A stretch of DNA of 64,000 bases from a bacterium HR29. Lineage in GTDB: Bacteria > Chloroflexota > Dehalococcoidia > Tepidiformales > Tepidiformaceae. A program made the translations under genes and the position numbers. Positions 25,562 to 33,163 of this stretch are shown here, piece after piece. Under the pieces are notes generated by a model that made no database searches, was not told the origin of the DNA, and saw nothing but the letters and a program-made list of their open reading frames with translations. The stretch lies in contig BEIF01000002.1 in NCBI GenBank assembly GCA_002898215.1, positions 343,936 through 407,935 on the forward strand, read 5' to 3'. The first letter of the stretch is position 1. Each line of letters opens with the position of its first letter.

Positions 25562-25637
25562 TGGTGGGCCCGGTAGGATTCGAACCTACGGCCAACCGGT
25601 TATGAGCCGGCCGCTCTCACCGCTGAGCTACGGGCCC
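25562..25637 (-). tRNA. tRNA with anticodon CAU (elongator Met or Ile2)
   Basis: Acceptor arms GGGCCCG and CGGGCCC, anticodon stem around the loop CTCATAA (anticodon CAU), T loop TTCGAAT, discriminator A and an encoded CCA (25562-25564). Sequence alone does not separate Met from the lysidine-modified Ile2; the absence of an initiator-type mismatch at 1-72 excludes fMet. Confidence 0.93.
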
Positions 25638-25688
25638 CGCGGCGAGTATAGCCCCGAAACGGCGGCAGCGTGGACGAGCCGCTGCCTG

Positions 25689-26024
25689 CTACCAGCGGCG
25701 CCCGCGCCCACCGCCTCGCTGCGTGCCGAACGAGGGGCGCGGGGAGCTGGGTCGGTAGCAGTCGCTGCAGTAGACCGGTCGGTCTCCGCGCGGCTCGAAC
25801 GGGAGCTGAGCTTCCCGGCCGCAGGAAGCGCAGACGGCGGAATACGTGGTCCGCTGGGACCGGTGTCCCCCCGAGGATTCGCCCCGACGAGCGCGCCGGC
25901 AGGTGGGGCAGCGCTTCGGCTCGTTCGTGAACCCCTTCGAGGCGTGGAACTCCTGTTCACCCGCGGTGAACGCGAACGTGGCGCCGCAATCGGCGCAAAT
26001 CAGGCTTTTGTCGGTGTATGCCAC
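25689..26024 (-). CDS. Zinc-ribbon domain protein (CxxC-type)
   Basis: 111 residues from GTG 26024 with TTGGAGG upstream. Three Cys pairs are visible: CADC (residues 10-13), CPTC (39-42) and CASC then CSDC further on, separated by a conserved-looking EQEFHASKGFTNEP. The first two pairs with the intervening Phe-rich strand form the zinc-ribbon I associate with a small family widespread in Chloroflexi; the tail is Arg/Gly-rich and might touch nucleic acid. The function is unknown. A 256-base spacer separates it from the divergent prs. Confidence 0.85.
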   Translation of the reverse strand: MAYTDKSLICADCGATFAFTAGEQEFHASKGFTNEPKRCPTCRRARRGESSGGHRSQRTTYSAVCASCGREAQLPFEPRGDRPVYCSDCYRPSSPRPSFGTQRGGGRGRRW

Positions 26025-26228
26025 CCGACGACCTCCAACCAGAATTTCGGACCCCTTCGGTCATCGGGCGGGGGTAGTCGCCTCCCAGCGAGGCCGATGC
26101 GACGAGGGTTACCTGCGCGCAGGCTACCAGGTTTCCAGCCCCCTGCCAAGCGCGACCCCGGAAGCCCTGGAGACTGGAGCGGAGCCGTGGTACAGTGCAA
26201 CCGCTACCAGTCAGACGCCCAAAGCCCC

Positions 26229-26254
26229 GTGCCGGGAGGTCGTGCTCCCGGCAC
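26229..26254 (+). promoter_or_regulatory. 10-bp hairpin in the prs leader
   Basis: GTGCCGGGAG (26229-26238) pairs perfectly with CTCCCGGCAC (26245-26254) around a 6-base loop, 26 bases before the start. A TACAGT -10-like box lies about 40 bases further upstream. There is no T run, so translational control or mRNA stability is more likely than termination. Confidence 0.4.
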
Positions 26255-26280
26255 GACCACGTAGGGAGCCTCGCAGCGCC

Positions 26281-27222
26281 GTGTACAGCGACCTCGCTTG
26301 CTTCTCCGGCCGAGCCCATCCCGAACTCGCCCGAGCGATCTGCGAGCGGCTCTGCATCCCGCTTGGGGATGTCGACGTTTTCGAGTTCTCCAACGAGAAC
26401 ATCTTCGTCCAGTACCGGGAGAACATCCGCATGCGGGATGTCTTCCTCATCCAGCCGTTCGCTCGACCGGTGAACACGTCGATCATGGAGCTCCTCATCA
26501 TGATCGACGCCGCCCGCCGTGCCTCGGCAGGACGCATCACAGCCGTCATCCCCTACTACGCGTACGGCCGCTCCGACAAGAAGGACCAACCTCGGGTGCC
26601 CATCACCGCCCGTCTCGTGGCGAACCTTCTGGAGACGGCCGGCGCCGACCGCGTCCTCACCATGAACCTCCACGCGGGGCAGATTCAAGGCTTCTTCAAC
26701 GTGCCGGTCGACGAACTCAACGCGCTCTACCCGGTGAGCGCATACCTTCGGTCCCTCGGCCTCGAAAACTACACGGTCGTCGCGCCCGACGTCGGTGACG
26801 AGAAGCGCGCGCGCGACATGGCGGCCCGCCTCGACGCTCCCCTGGCGATCATCGAGAAGCGCCGAATCGGCAACACGGGCCGAGCGGAGGCGGTCAACGT
26901 CATCGGCGACGTGCGGGGGCGGAACGTCCTCATCATCGACGACGAAATCGATACGGCCGGCACCATGGCGGAAGCGGTCCGCATCCTCCGGGAGCACGGC
27001 TGCCGCGACGTGATGATCGTCGGGTATCACGCTGTGCTCAGCGGCCCGGCCGTCGACCGCCTGCGGGAGGCCGCCGTCCGGGAGATCGTCGTCACCGATT
27101 CGCTCCCCATTCCCCCCGAGAAGCGCCTGCCGAACATGACCATCATCCCGGTCGCCCCGCTCTTCGGCGACGCCATCAGCCGCATCCATTCGGGGCAGAG
27201 CGTGGGGGCGCTCTTCCAGTAA
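26281..27222 (+). CDS. prs: Ribose-phosphate pyrophosphokinase (PRPP synthetase)
   Basis: 313 residues from a GTG at 26281, where the N-terminus YSDLACFSGRAHPELA aligns with the usual family start; a GTG at 26242 is an alternative. It makes PRPP from ribose-5-phosphate and ATP for nucleotide, His and Trp synthesis. Seen: FEFSNENIFVQYRENIR, the ATP/flexible loop segment YYAYGRSDKKDQPRVPITA with the catalytic basic residues, HAGQIQGFF, DVGDEKRAR, and the PRPP loop LIIDDEIDTAGTM. It is cytosolic and oligomeric. A perfect hairpin lies in its leader. It is convergent with the small zinc-ribbon gene downstream. Confidence 0.93.
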   Translation: MYSDLACFSGRAHPELARAICERLCIPLGDVDVFEFSNENIFVQYRENIRMRDVFLIQPFARPVNTSIMELLIMIDAARRASAGRITAVIPYYAYGRSDKKDQPRVPITARLVANLLETAGADRVLTMNLHAGQIQGFFNVPVDELNALYPVSAYLRSLGLENYTVVAPDVGDEKRARDMAARLDAPLAIIEKRRIGNTGRAEAVNVIGDVRGRNVLIIDDEIDTAGTMAEAVRILREHGCRDVMIVGYHAVLSGPAVDRLREAAVREIVVTDSLPIPPEKRLPNMTIIPVAPLFGDAISRIHSGQSVGALFQ

Positions 27223-27246
27223 TGCCGTCCGGGAACGGTGGCCCTC

Positions 27247-27426
27247 CTAGAAGCGCCACTCCGGAACGCGCACGTGGCACCGCCGGCAATAGCGGTCCGT
27301 CGGCTCGTAGGGAGCGGCGCATTCGGGGCATCGGCGCTGTTCGGCAGGCCGGACGAGCACGTACGACGGTACCCGCAGCCGCCACACGAGCCGCTGCCAC
27401 CACGATTCGTAGCCACGTCGAAGCAT
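27247..27426 (-). CDS. 59-residue zinc-ribbon protein downstream of a c-di-AMP riboswitch
   Basis: A short gene easily missed by size cut-offs. GGGAGG seven bases before ATG 27426; stop TAG at 27247-27249. The product starts MLRRGYESWWQRLVWRLRV, an amphipathic Trp/Arg-rich segment that may sit at the membrane surface, then PSYVLVRPAEQRR, then a compact zinc ribbon CPEC (33-36) and CRRC (47-50), ending HVRVPEWRF. No family is recognised. It is the only gene on this strand between the riboswitch (27507-27632) and the convergent prs end, so it appears to be the riboswitch's sole local target. Confidence 0.75.
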   Translation of the reverse strand: MLRRGYESWWQRLVWRLRVPSYVLVRPAEQRRCPECAAPYEPTDRYCRRCHVRVPEWRF

Positions 27427-27776
27427 CGGTGTGCCTCCCGTTCAGTGCCGGTTCCCCGGCGTTCTCCCGCGAGAGGCAACGTCGGCAGGCTGAGCGGCTG
27501 CCGGCCGCCTCTCTCACGCCTACGGGGTTAGCTGCCGGGTTCGGTGGAGAAAGTCACCTATCCCGCCGTGGCGGGAATTCACCCCACAATGTCGGGTCCC
27601 CCGTTCCGCTCGGCAGCGGATTCGGCAGCCCAAGCGTACCACACCACTGCAAGCCCCCCGAGCCGAGCAGATCCGAGAGTCGCCTTCGAACGTAAATCGA
27701 TCGGTCGACACCTGCGAATCGTTCACGCCACCGCAATTGACCGCCACCCCCACCGACACGTCGGAAGGAGCGCCAC
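27427..27776. other. 350-base spacer holding the c-di-AMP riboswitch and the P450 leader
   Basis: Apart from the riboswitch (27507-27632) and the 80-base leader of the zinc-ribbon gene, the remaining ~140 bases before the P450 gene are relatively AT-richer and include TTGACC near 27737, a possible -35, without a convincing -10. No further gene is seen. Confidence 0.5.
27507..27632 (-). promoter_or_regulatory. Cyclic-di-AMP (ydaO/yuaA) riboswitch
   Basis: On the minus strand the conserved blocks occur in order: GCTGCCGAATCC, CGGAACGGGGGACCCGACA, GGGGTGAAT, a variable hairpin (CCCGCCACGGCGGG), ATAGGTGAC, and the hallmark CCGAACCCGGCAGCTAACC then CCGTAGGCG. This matches the two-fold ligand-binding core of ydaO-type c-di-AMP riboswitches as I know them. 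It lies about 80 bases ahead of the 59-residue zinc-ribbon gene. No classical terminator with a U run follows, so translational control is plausible. Confidence 0.9.
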
Positions 27777-28976
27777 GTGCCGTACTTCGACCCCGCTCGA
27801 CCGTCGTACCTCGAGAACCCCTACCCCGCCCTCGCCCGCCTTCGCCGCGAAGCTCCCGTTGCCTGGATTCCTACGCTGCAGGCATGGGTGGTCACCGCCT
27901 GGGACCCCCTCGCCGAGGTGCTCCACGACCACGCTTCCTTTTCGGCCGACCCCGCCTCCGCCGGCGGCGAGTTCGGGGCTCGTGTCCGCGCCTCGCGCGC
28001 CCGCATACCCCTGGGCGGTGCCCCCATCATGGGGAATAGCGACCCGCCCCTCCACGACCTGCTCAGGCGCCGGGTGAACCGCTGGTTCACCCCCGCCGCG
28101 GTTGCCAGGCTTCGCGCCGACGTCGAACGCGTCGCCAGCGCCCTTCTCGGTGATCTCCCATCGGACGCCCCTGTGGACATCATGGGGAGCTTCGCCGAGC
28201 GCCTTCCCGTACAGGTCATCCTCCACCTCCTCGGCGTCCCGGCGTCCCAGCAGGCGGCCTTTCGGACGGCCTGCCTGGCTATCATGCGTGCGCGGAACGA
28301 AGGCGCCGGGAACCCCGAGGTCGTGGCCGACGCGGCGAACGCCGTGGAGCGCCTTGACCGCGTCTTGAGGGAAGCTCCTCCGGACAGCCTCATCGGGCGG
28401 CTCCGTGGCGAAGCGGTGCCCGAGGAGCTCCCGCCGGAACATCTCCTGATGCTCGTGGTCCACCTCGCCACCGCCGGCAACGGACCCCTGGCGCTCTTCA
28501 TCGGCAACGCGGTGCTCGCCCTCGCTGCGAACCCCGAAGCCGCCGAGGCTCTCCGGCAGGGGAGCGTCTCGTGGGTCGCCGCCCTCGAAGAGCTCGCTCG
28601 GTTCGATACGCCCACTCACGTCATCTCCCGTTGGGCGAAGGCGCCCGTCGCGCTCGCCGGCCGTTCGGTTCGGCCCGGCGACACGGTGCACTTGGTGCTC
28701 GGCGCGGCGAACCGCGACCCCGCTCGCTTCTCCGAGCCCGACCGTCTCGATTTCGGCCGCCGGCCGGGTCGGCACGCCGCCTTCGGCCTCGGCGTTCACT
28801 TCTGCCTGGGGGCAAACCTGGCCCGTCTCGAGGCCGAAGTTGCGCTTCGTCTTCTCCTGGAGCGCTTCCCCGACCTGCGGGTGCTGTCCGTGGAACGGCT
28901 CCCGTCCTTCCAGCTCCGCGGTCCGCGCCGGCTCGTTCTCGCGCCTCCCTCGTCCTTCGTGCCCGTTCGGCCATGA
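27777..28976 (+). CDS. Cytochrome P450
   Basis: 399 residues, a soluble bacterial P450; GTG start with GGAAGGAG upstream. The heme-binding loop FGLGVHFCLGANLARLE places the thiolate at Cys343. The ExxR motif is EELARF and the following TPTHVISRWA is the usual substrate-recognition strand. The I-helix is odd: it reads LATAGNGPLALF (residues 230-241), with Gly-Pro in place of the acid-Thr pair that normally delivers protons to O2. That may mean altered chemistry such as peroxide use or fatty-acid-type reactions. No ferredoxin or reductase partner lies nearby; the substrate is unknown. Confidence 0.93.
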   Translation: MPYFDPARPSYLENPYPALARLRREAPVAWIPTLQAWVVTAWDPLAEVLHDHASFSADPASAGGEFGARVRASRARIPLGGAPIMGNSDPPLHDLLRRRVNRWFTPAAVARLRADVERVASALLGDLPSDAPVDIMGSFAERLPVQVILHLLGVPASQQAAFRTACLAIMRARNEGAGNPEVVADAANAVERLDRVLREAPPDSLIGRLRGEAVPEELPPEHLLMLVVHLATAGNGPLALFIGNAVLALAANPEAAEALRQGSVSWVAALEELARFDTPTHVISRWAKAPVALAGRSVRPGDTVHLVLGAANRDPARFSEPDRLDFGRRPGRHAAFGLGVHFCLGANLARLEAEVALRLLLERFPDLRVLSVERLPSFQLRGPRRLVLAPPSSFVPVRP

Positions 28977-29033
28977 AAACGGGGCCCGAACGGCCGCCGA
29001 ACGGAAGCCAGCTGCCTCCGAGGCTGGGGAGTG

Positions 29034-30347
29034 ATGGGTCACGCGCGTTCCGCCGTTCCGGCCGATGACCGCGGCTACCTCCCCTTCATGGCAGGTGGGA
29101 TCGGCGCAGGGGTGGGCGTGGGCTTCGTGCTGGCAGCGTACGTTCCGTTCGCCGCAGCGGGGCTTTTGGGCCGCCGCGAGGACGTTCCGTTTCTCGTCCA
29201 GGCCCATGGCGCGGCTCAGCTCCAGGGGTGGGCGGGGCTCTTCGTCGCGGGCATGGCCTTCCGGCTCGCCCCACGGCTCGCCGGTCGGCGCCCCGTCGAC
29301 GCCCGACTCTCGTGGGCGACGTTCGCCCTGCTCGCCTCGGGAGCCGCCGGGCGCGTCGTCGGGCAATCGGTGCCCGGTCTCGAACAGCTCTGCCTTCCCG
29401 CGGGTATCGCTGCTGCTCTGGGCATGCTCCTTACCGTCGCGGTCCTCGGCTGGTACCTCCTTCGCACCCGACGGCCGGGGGCGTGGACGCTGGGGTTCGC
29501 GGCGGGGGCGGCCTGGTGGGCGTGGTGGGCGGCGGCGACGTCCCGCTCGGGGATGCAGCTTGCGGAGAGGCGCTACCTCCTGTTCCCCGAGCACGATCCG
29601 GTGCTGTGGACGGTCATGCTCGGTGCCATCGGCAACTTCGTCTGGGCGGTCCAGTCGCGCAGCGTGCCGACCTTCTTCGGCCGCGGCCAGCCGTCGATCC
29701 GCCGTTTCGCCCTCCCTTGGGCGGCGCTGAACGTCGGCCTCGTCGTCGTCGCTTTGCAGGTCTTCGAGCCCCTTCGGTCGGCGCGGGCGGAGGGTTCCGG
29801 TCTCGCTCTGGCCGCGGCCGGGATGGCCGGCCTCGCCGTGATGGTCGGCGCGTTCCACGCTCGCGCGCATCGGCTCCGCCCGCGGGCTCGCCCGGCGGCG
29901 CGCTACGTCGCGGCAGCGGACTGGTGCGCCCTCGGCGCCGCCGCGGCGCTCCTCTGGGCCGGGGTGCACACCGCCGCTGCCGGCGTCTATGCCGACCCCG
30001 GCCTCCGCGACGCTGCCCGTCACCTCTTCGGCGTGGGCACCATCACCATGCTCATCGTGGGAGTCGCGCAGCTCATCGCGCCCATCTTCGCCCTCGGGCG
30101 GGCGGAGCCTCGGCCGCCGGGCCTGGCGGACCACGCCGCCTTCTGGGGTCTTGCCGGCGCCGCTGCGCTGCGCGCGCTTGTCGGGGTGCTCACCCCGTGG
30201 GTCGCCTACGACCACAGGATGGCGTTGGCCGGCCTGGCCGGGGTGCTCGCCTGGTACGGTATCGCCCGCTTCGCCTGGTTAGCGCTCGACGCTTACCGCA
30301 ACGAGGCCCGCATGCTGGAGCTTCTCGCGCGGGGCGCAGCGCACTGA
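29034..30347 (+). CDS. Polytopic membrane protein, NnrS-like
   Basis: 437 residues with about 12 hydrophobic segments. VQAHGAAQLQGWAGLFVAGMAFRLAPRL is the His/Gly-rich stretch typical of NnrS, a heme- and copper-containing family associated with nitric-oxide tolerance (quoted motif core: QAHGAAQLQGWAGLFV). Further His residues at segment ends (for example GVHTAAAGVY, ARHLFGVGTIT) could be metal ligands. A GTG codon three bases upstream is an alternative start. It follows the P450 gene by 57 bases on the same strand. The NnrS assignment is by pattern only. Confidence 0.75.
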   Translation: MGHARSAVPADDRGYLPFMAGGIGAGVGVGFVLAAYVPFAAAGLLGRREDVPFLVQAHGAAQLQGWAGLFVAGMAFRLAPRLAGRRPVDARLSWATFALLASGAAGRVVGQSVPGLEQLCLPAGIAAALGMLLTVAVLGWYLLRTRRPGAWTLGFAAGAAWWAWWAAATSRSGMQLAERRYLLFPEHDPVLWTVMLGAIGNFVWAVQSRSVPTFFGRGQPSIRRFALPWAALNVGLVVVALQVFEPLRSARAEGSGLALAAAGMAGLAVMVGAFHARAHRLRPRARPAARYVAAADWCALGAAAALLWAGVHTAAAGVYADPGLRDAARHLFGVGTITMLIVGVAQLIAPIFALGRAEPRPPGLADHAAFWGLAGAAALRALVGVLTPWVAYDHRMALAGLAGVLAWYGIARFAWLALDAYRNEARMLELLARGAAH

Positions 30348-30371
30348 GGGGCTCATCTCCCCGAAGAGGGC

Positions 30372-30461
30372 TGGCGGAGAGGGTGGGATTCGAACCCACG
30401 AGGGGCAAGCGCCCCTACACGCTTTCCAGGCGTGCCTGATCGGCCACTCCAGCACCTCTCC
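30372..30461 (-). tRNA. tRNA-Ser (anticodon GGA)
   Basis: Acceptor arms GGAGAGG and CCTCTCC, the anticodon loop CTGGAAA (GGA, reading UCC/UCU), a long variable arm TAGGGGCGCTTGCCCCTC typical of class II tRNAs, T loop TTCGAAT, discriminator G and encoded CCA (30372-30374). Confidence 0.96.
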
Positions 30462-30507
30462 GCGCGGTGGCCTCCAGCCCGGATCGTACCAGCTCCCGTT
30501 CCTTTGC

Positions 30508-30708
30508 TCAGGGCTGCCGCTGCTGCCGCCGGGGACGCCCCGTCTTCGCTTCGAAGCGGCGCCACCCTTCCTCATAGCCCTCGCGCGCTCCAGCCCGGGC
30601 CTCTTCCAGCATCGTCTTCGCCGTGTCCCGGGCACCGAGGAGCGCGGCCCGCACCCAATCCGCGAGCGCGAAGCTCCGCGTGCGTTCGCTGCCGGGACCC
30701 CCGCTCAC
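30508..30708 (-). CDS. Small helical hypothetical protein
   Basis: 66 residues from a GTG two bases after the stop of the upstream gene, with GGGAGG overlapping that gene's last codons. The centre ADWVRAALLGARDTAKTMLEEARAGAREGYEEGW is one long amphipathic helix reminiscent of YtxH-type stress proteins (central motif: DTAKTMLEEARAGAREG). The coupling to the adjacent membrane protein suggests a shared role. No function is known. Confidence 0.65.
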   Translation of the reverse strand: MSGGPGSERTRSFALADWVRAALLGARDTAKTMLEEARAGAREGYEEGWRRFEAKTGRPRRQQRQP

Positions 30709-30709
30709 G

Positions 30710-31171
30710 TCAACGCCTCCCGCGCCGGCGCCGTACGCTCTCCGGGAACGTCCTTACCGCCCGCAGCCCGCGCCGCACGCCCCGATACACCGAGTAGACG
30801 CGAATGATCGGCGAGGCCACGCTCTCGCCGGCGAACTCCACCGTCCCCCGGACCTCGTCCAACGTCGCCTTCAGGGACTCGAGTGCGGGCACGAGCTGCT
30901 GGCGCACCACCCGCCGAAGGAGCAGGATGAGCGCGATCGCTGCCACGAGGGTGACGATCCCAAGGAGCGCGCTCACCACCAGGAGCGCTCCGAGCACCAC
31001 GATTACCACGTCGCGCCATTCGCTCCAGCTATCGGGGGCCGACCAGCTCTCGGGCGCCCAGCGGTCGGGATAGATGTCGGCGCCGAAATACCCGTCGGCG
31101 ATGCCCGCCACCGCCAGATACACCACGACGATGAGCAGCGCCGCGAAGACCACCGTGAAGAAGAATCGCAT
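30710..31171 (-). CDS. Two-TM membrane protein of unknown function
   Basis: 153 residues from ATG 31171. The first hydrophobic segment is FFFTVVFAALLIVVVYLAVA (3-22); a Trp-rich outer loop YPDRWAPESW and SAPDSWSEW follows; the second segment is a long VVIVVLGALLVVSALLG stretch continuing into ALILLL. The cytoplasmic tail contains VPALESLKATLDEVRGTVEF, an amphipathic coiled-coil-like helix as in DUF948-type proteins, and a basic C-terminus RRRRGRR. It is translationally coupled to the small helical protein downstream. Confidence 0.75.
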   Translation of the reverse strand: MRFFFTVVFAALLIVVVYLAVAGIADGYFGADIYPDRWAPESWSAPDSWSEWRDVVIVVLGALLVVSALLGIVTLVAAIALILLLRRVVRQQLVPALESLKATLDEVRGTVEFAGESVASPIIRVYSVYRGVRRGLRAVRTFPESVRRRRGRR

Positions 31172-31275
31172 CCTGCTTTCCCCTACGTCGTGGCCGATGA
31201 TAGGCGCACCTGCCGCGCGAACGCAAAGGGAGGGGCTCTTACGCCTTTCGGGAGCGCTTCCGATCCATAAGTTGA

Positions 31276-31294
31276 GGGATATCCCCAATATCCC
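31276..31294. promoter_or_regulatory. Inverted repeat GGGATAT-N5-ATATCCC
   Basis: Perfect 7-bp arms (31276-31282 and 31288-31294), AT-rich for this genome, in the divergent spacer between the two-TM protein and the response regulator gene. It is a candidate operator. Confidence 0.35.
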
Positions 31295-31391
31295 CCATCA
31301 GGGAATGGCGAAAGAATGGCCGAAGGAAGGGTACGAGCGGGACGACGGTGAGAAGGCGACATGGGACGGAAGTCGGCGAGGCGGAGACGAG

Positions 31392-31787
31392 GTGGCTGCG
31401 CTCATACTGGTCATCGATGACGACGAGCCCGTGCGAGTGATGCTCGCGCGGCTGCTCGCGGGCCAGGGCTACCAGGTCATCGAGTTCGAGAACGGCCTCG
31501 CCGCCCGGGAATGGCTCGATGCCAACCGCCCCGACCTCGTCATCACCGACATCGTCATGCCGGGGCTCTCCGGAACCGAGCTGCGGCGGTACATCGCCCG
31601 GAAGTACCCGCGCCTGCCCGTCATCCTGATCAGCGGCTACAGCGCCGACGAGCCGGCAGAGTTCGCCGCCCGCTCGCCTCACACGGTCTTCGTTCCTAAA
31701 CCCTTCGCTGCGGACGAGCTTCTCGAGCTCATCGAGGAGATGTTGCCGGAAGACAAGATTCCGCCTCGGCGCCACCCGGCGCCGTAG
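31392..31787 (+). CDS. Single-domain response regulator (CheY-like)
   Basis: 131 residues from a GTG at 31392 preceded by GAGG; an upstream in-frame ATG (31305) would add a charged, non-conserved leader. It is a receiver domain only: acidic cluster VIDDDEP, phospho-acceptor Asp in ITDIVMPGLSG, Ser in LISGYS in place of the usual Thr, Lys in VPKPFA. With no output domain it must act by binding a partner or as a phosphate shuttle. There is no kinase next to it. Confidence 0.88.
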   Translation: MAALILVIDDDEPVRVMLARLLAGQGYQVIEFENGLAAREWLDANRPDLVITDIVMPGLSGTELRRYIARKYPRLPVILISGYSADEPAEFAARSPHTVFVPKPFAADELLELIEEMLPEDKIPPRRHPAP

Positions 31788-31792
31788 GCTTC

Positions 31793-33163
31793 CTATTGGG
31801 CCGGGGCGAGTCGGAGGGCGTCGATCGCCGAGCCGAGGACGGCCGGGTGCGCCGCCTGTCCCAGGAGTCGGTCGAGGTAGGCGAGCTGGAAGGGGTCGCC
31901 CTCGGGTACCCCCGCGATGCCCGCCAGGGCCCGCACGTACTGCCGCGCGAGCTCCTCCGTGGGCGATTCGTTGAAGCGGACCATGTCGTAGGCCTGGATG
32001 ACGTAATCACCGAAGGAGCGCGCCTCCGATGTGCTACCCGGCAGCGCGTTCTCCACCTTCGGACTGGGAAGGACGCCCACCGATTCGGGGACCCAACGGC
32101 CGCTGTTCAGGAATGCCAGCAGGTCGATGTTGAGGGAACGGGCCATCGGCGTGCCCTCCAGAGCCAGATCGGGGATGGCCGCGACCAGGCGGAGGTAGAG
32201 GAACGCGTCGAACGCCGTCGCCGCAACCTCTTCCCAACGCCCGTCGAAGGTATCGCAGTGGATGGCCTCGTGCGCGAGGAGCGGCATGAGGAACTCCAGC
32301 CGTTCCCCCTCGAGCCGCGGGTTCAGCCATATGGTCCGTCGACCGCCGGAGTCGTGGGTCACCCGGGCGAGCATCTCGGGGTATTCCGGGGGTGGCGCGA
32401 ACACGATGGAGGCGGGCTGCCCGGTGCAGTTCTCGTCGGTGAGCAGCCACGCGATGGCCGGCTGGGCGAACGTCCCGGTGAGCGCGGCCAACGCTGCCCG
32501 CGCCTTCGCCGACGGCACGAGCGGGGGCGGGATGGCGTCGTACAGGGAAAGGGCTGCCGTCTCGACCGTGGCCGAAGCCCCTCGTGCCCGGAGGTGAGCG
32601 CGGAGCTCCTCCCGCATCACCGCCGGGTCACGATCGGCCTCGGTTACTTTCGGTGTTCTGCGCACTTCGATCACCGCCGGGTCTGTGAACTGCCAGGGGC
32701 CGTTGGCGAGGGCCGCCTGTAGCAACGGGAATCCGCCCTCGATGCGCGCCTCGAGCTGGTCGGTGGCTCCAGGGACGAAAGCGCGACGCTCCACGGCCAC
32801 GCGCGAGCCCTCGGATACGACGGCCTCCACAACCAGCTCGACCACGTCGTCCCGACCCGCGGGCCGTTCGGCTTGCTGCACGAAGAGCTCGCGCTCCCCG
32901 CTCGGGAGCGCCAGCACCACCTTGAAGTACGATGCCAGCGGGATGTCCCGGCGAACGGTCCGGAACTCGCGGTCGAATTGGACCCGGATGCGGGTGCGTA
33001 CCTCGGCCACACCTGCCTCGCTGACGGACCGCTCGGCCGACGCGGAGAGGATGCGCGGCGTCTCGACCGCTGTCTCCCGCCCGCAGGCACCCGCGGCGGC
33101 GAGCACCGCTGCCGCCAGCCAGCCGGCCACGCCGAGGCGCTGCAATGGAGGCATTACCGCCAT
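31793..33163 (-). CDS. Putative exported metalloprotease lipoprotein (HExxH)
   Basis: 456 residues from ATG 33163 (GTG 33172 and ATG 33154 are alternatives). The signal GVAGWLAAAVLAAAGAC ends in a Cys that may be lipidated. The last third holds LLAHEAIHCDTFDGRWEEVA: the HExxH zinc-binding pair His298/His302 with Glu299, and a Glu 10-11 residues further that could be the third ligand, as in gluzincin-like enzymes. Cys pairs in DENCTG and IHCDTF may form a disulfide. The N-terminal ~170 residues look like a separate beta domain. No named family is recognised. The start region overlaps that of the divergent DUF402 gene. Confidence 0.75.
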   Translation of the reverse strand: MAVMPPLQRLGVAGWLAAAVLAAAGACGRETAVETPRILSASAERSVSEAGVAEVRTRIRVQFDREFRTVRRDIPLASYFKVVLALPSGERELFVQQAERPAGRDDVVELVVEAVVSEGSRVAVERRAFVPGATDQLEARIEGGFPLLQAALANGPWQFTDPAVIEVRRTPKVTEADRDPAVMREELRAHLRARGASATVETAALSLYDAIPPPLVPSAKARAALAALTGTFAQPAIAWLLTDENCTGQPASIVFAPPPEYPEMLARVTHDSGGRRTIWLNPRLEGERLEFLMPLLAHEAIHCDTFDGRWEEVAATAFDAFLYLRLVAAIPDLALEGTPMARSLNIDLLAFLNSGRWVPESVGVLPSPKVENALPGSTSEARSFGDYVIQAYDMVRFNESPTEELARQYVRALAGIAGVPEGDPFQLAYLDRLLGQAAHPAVLGSAIDALRLAPAQ

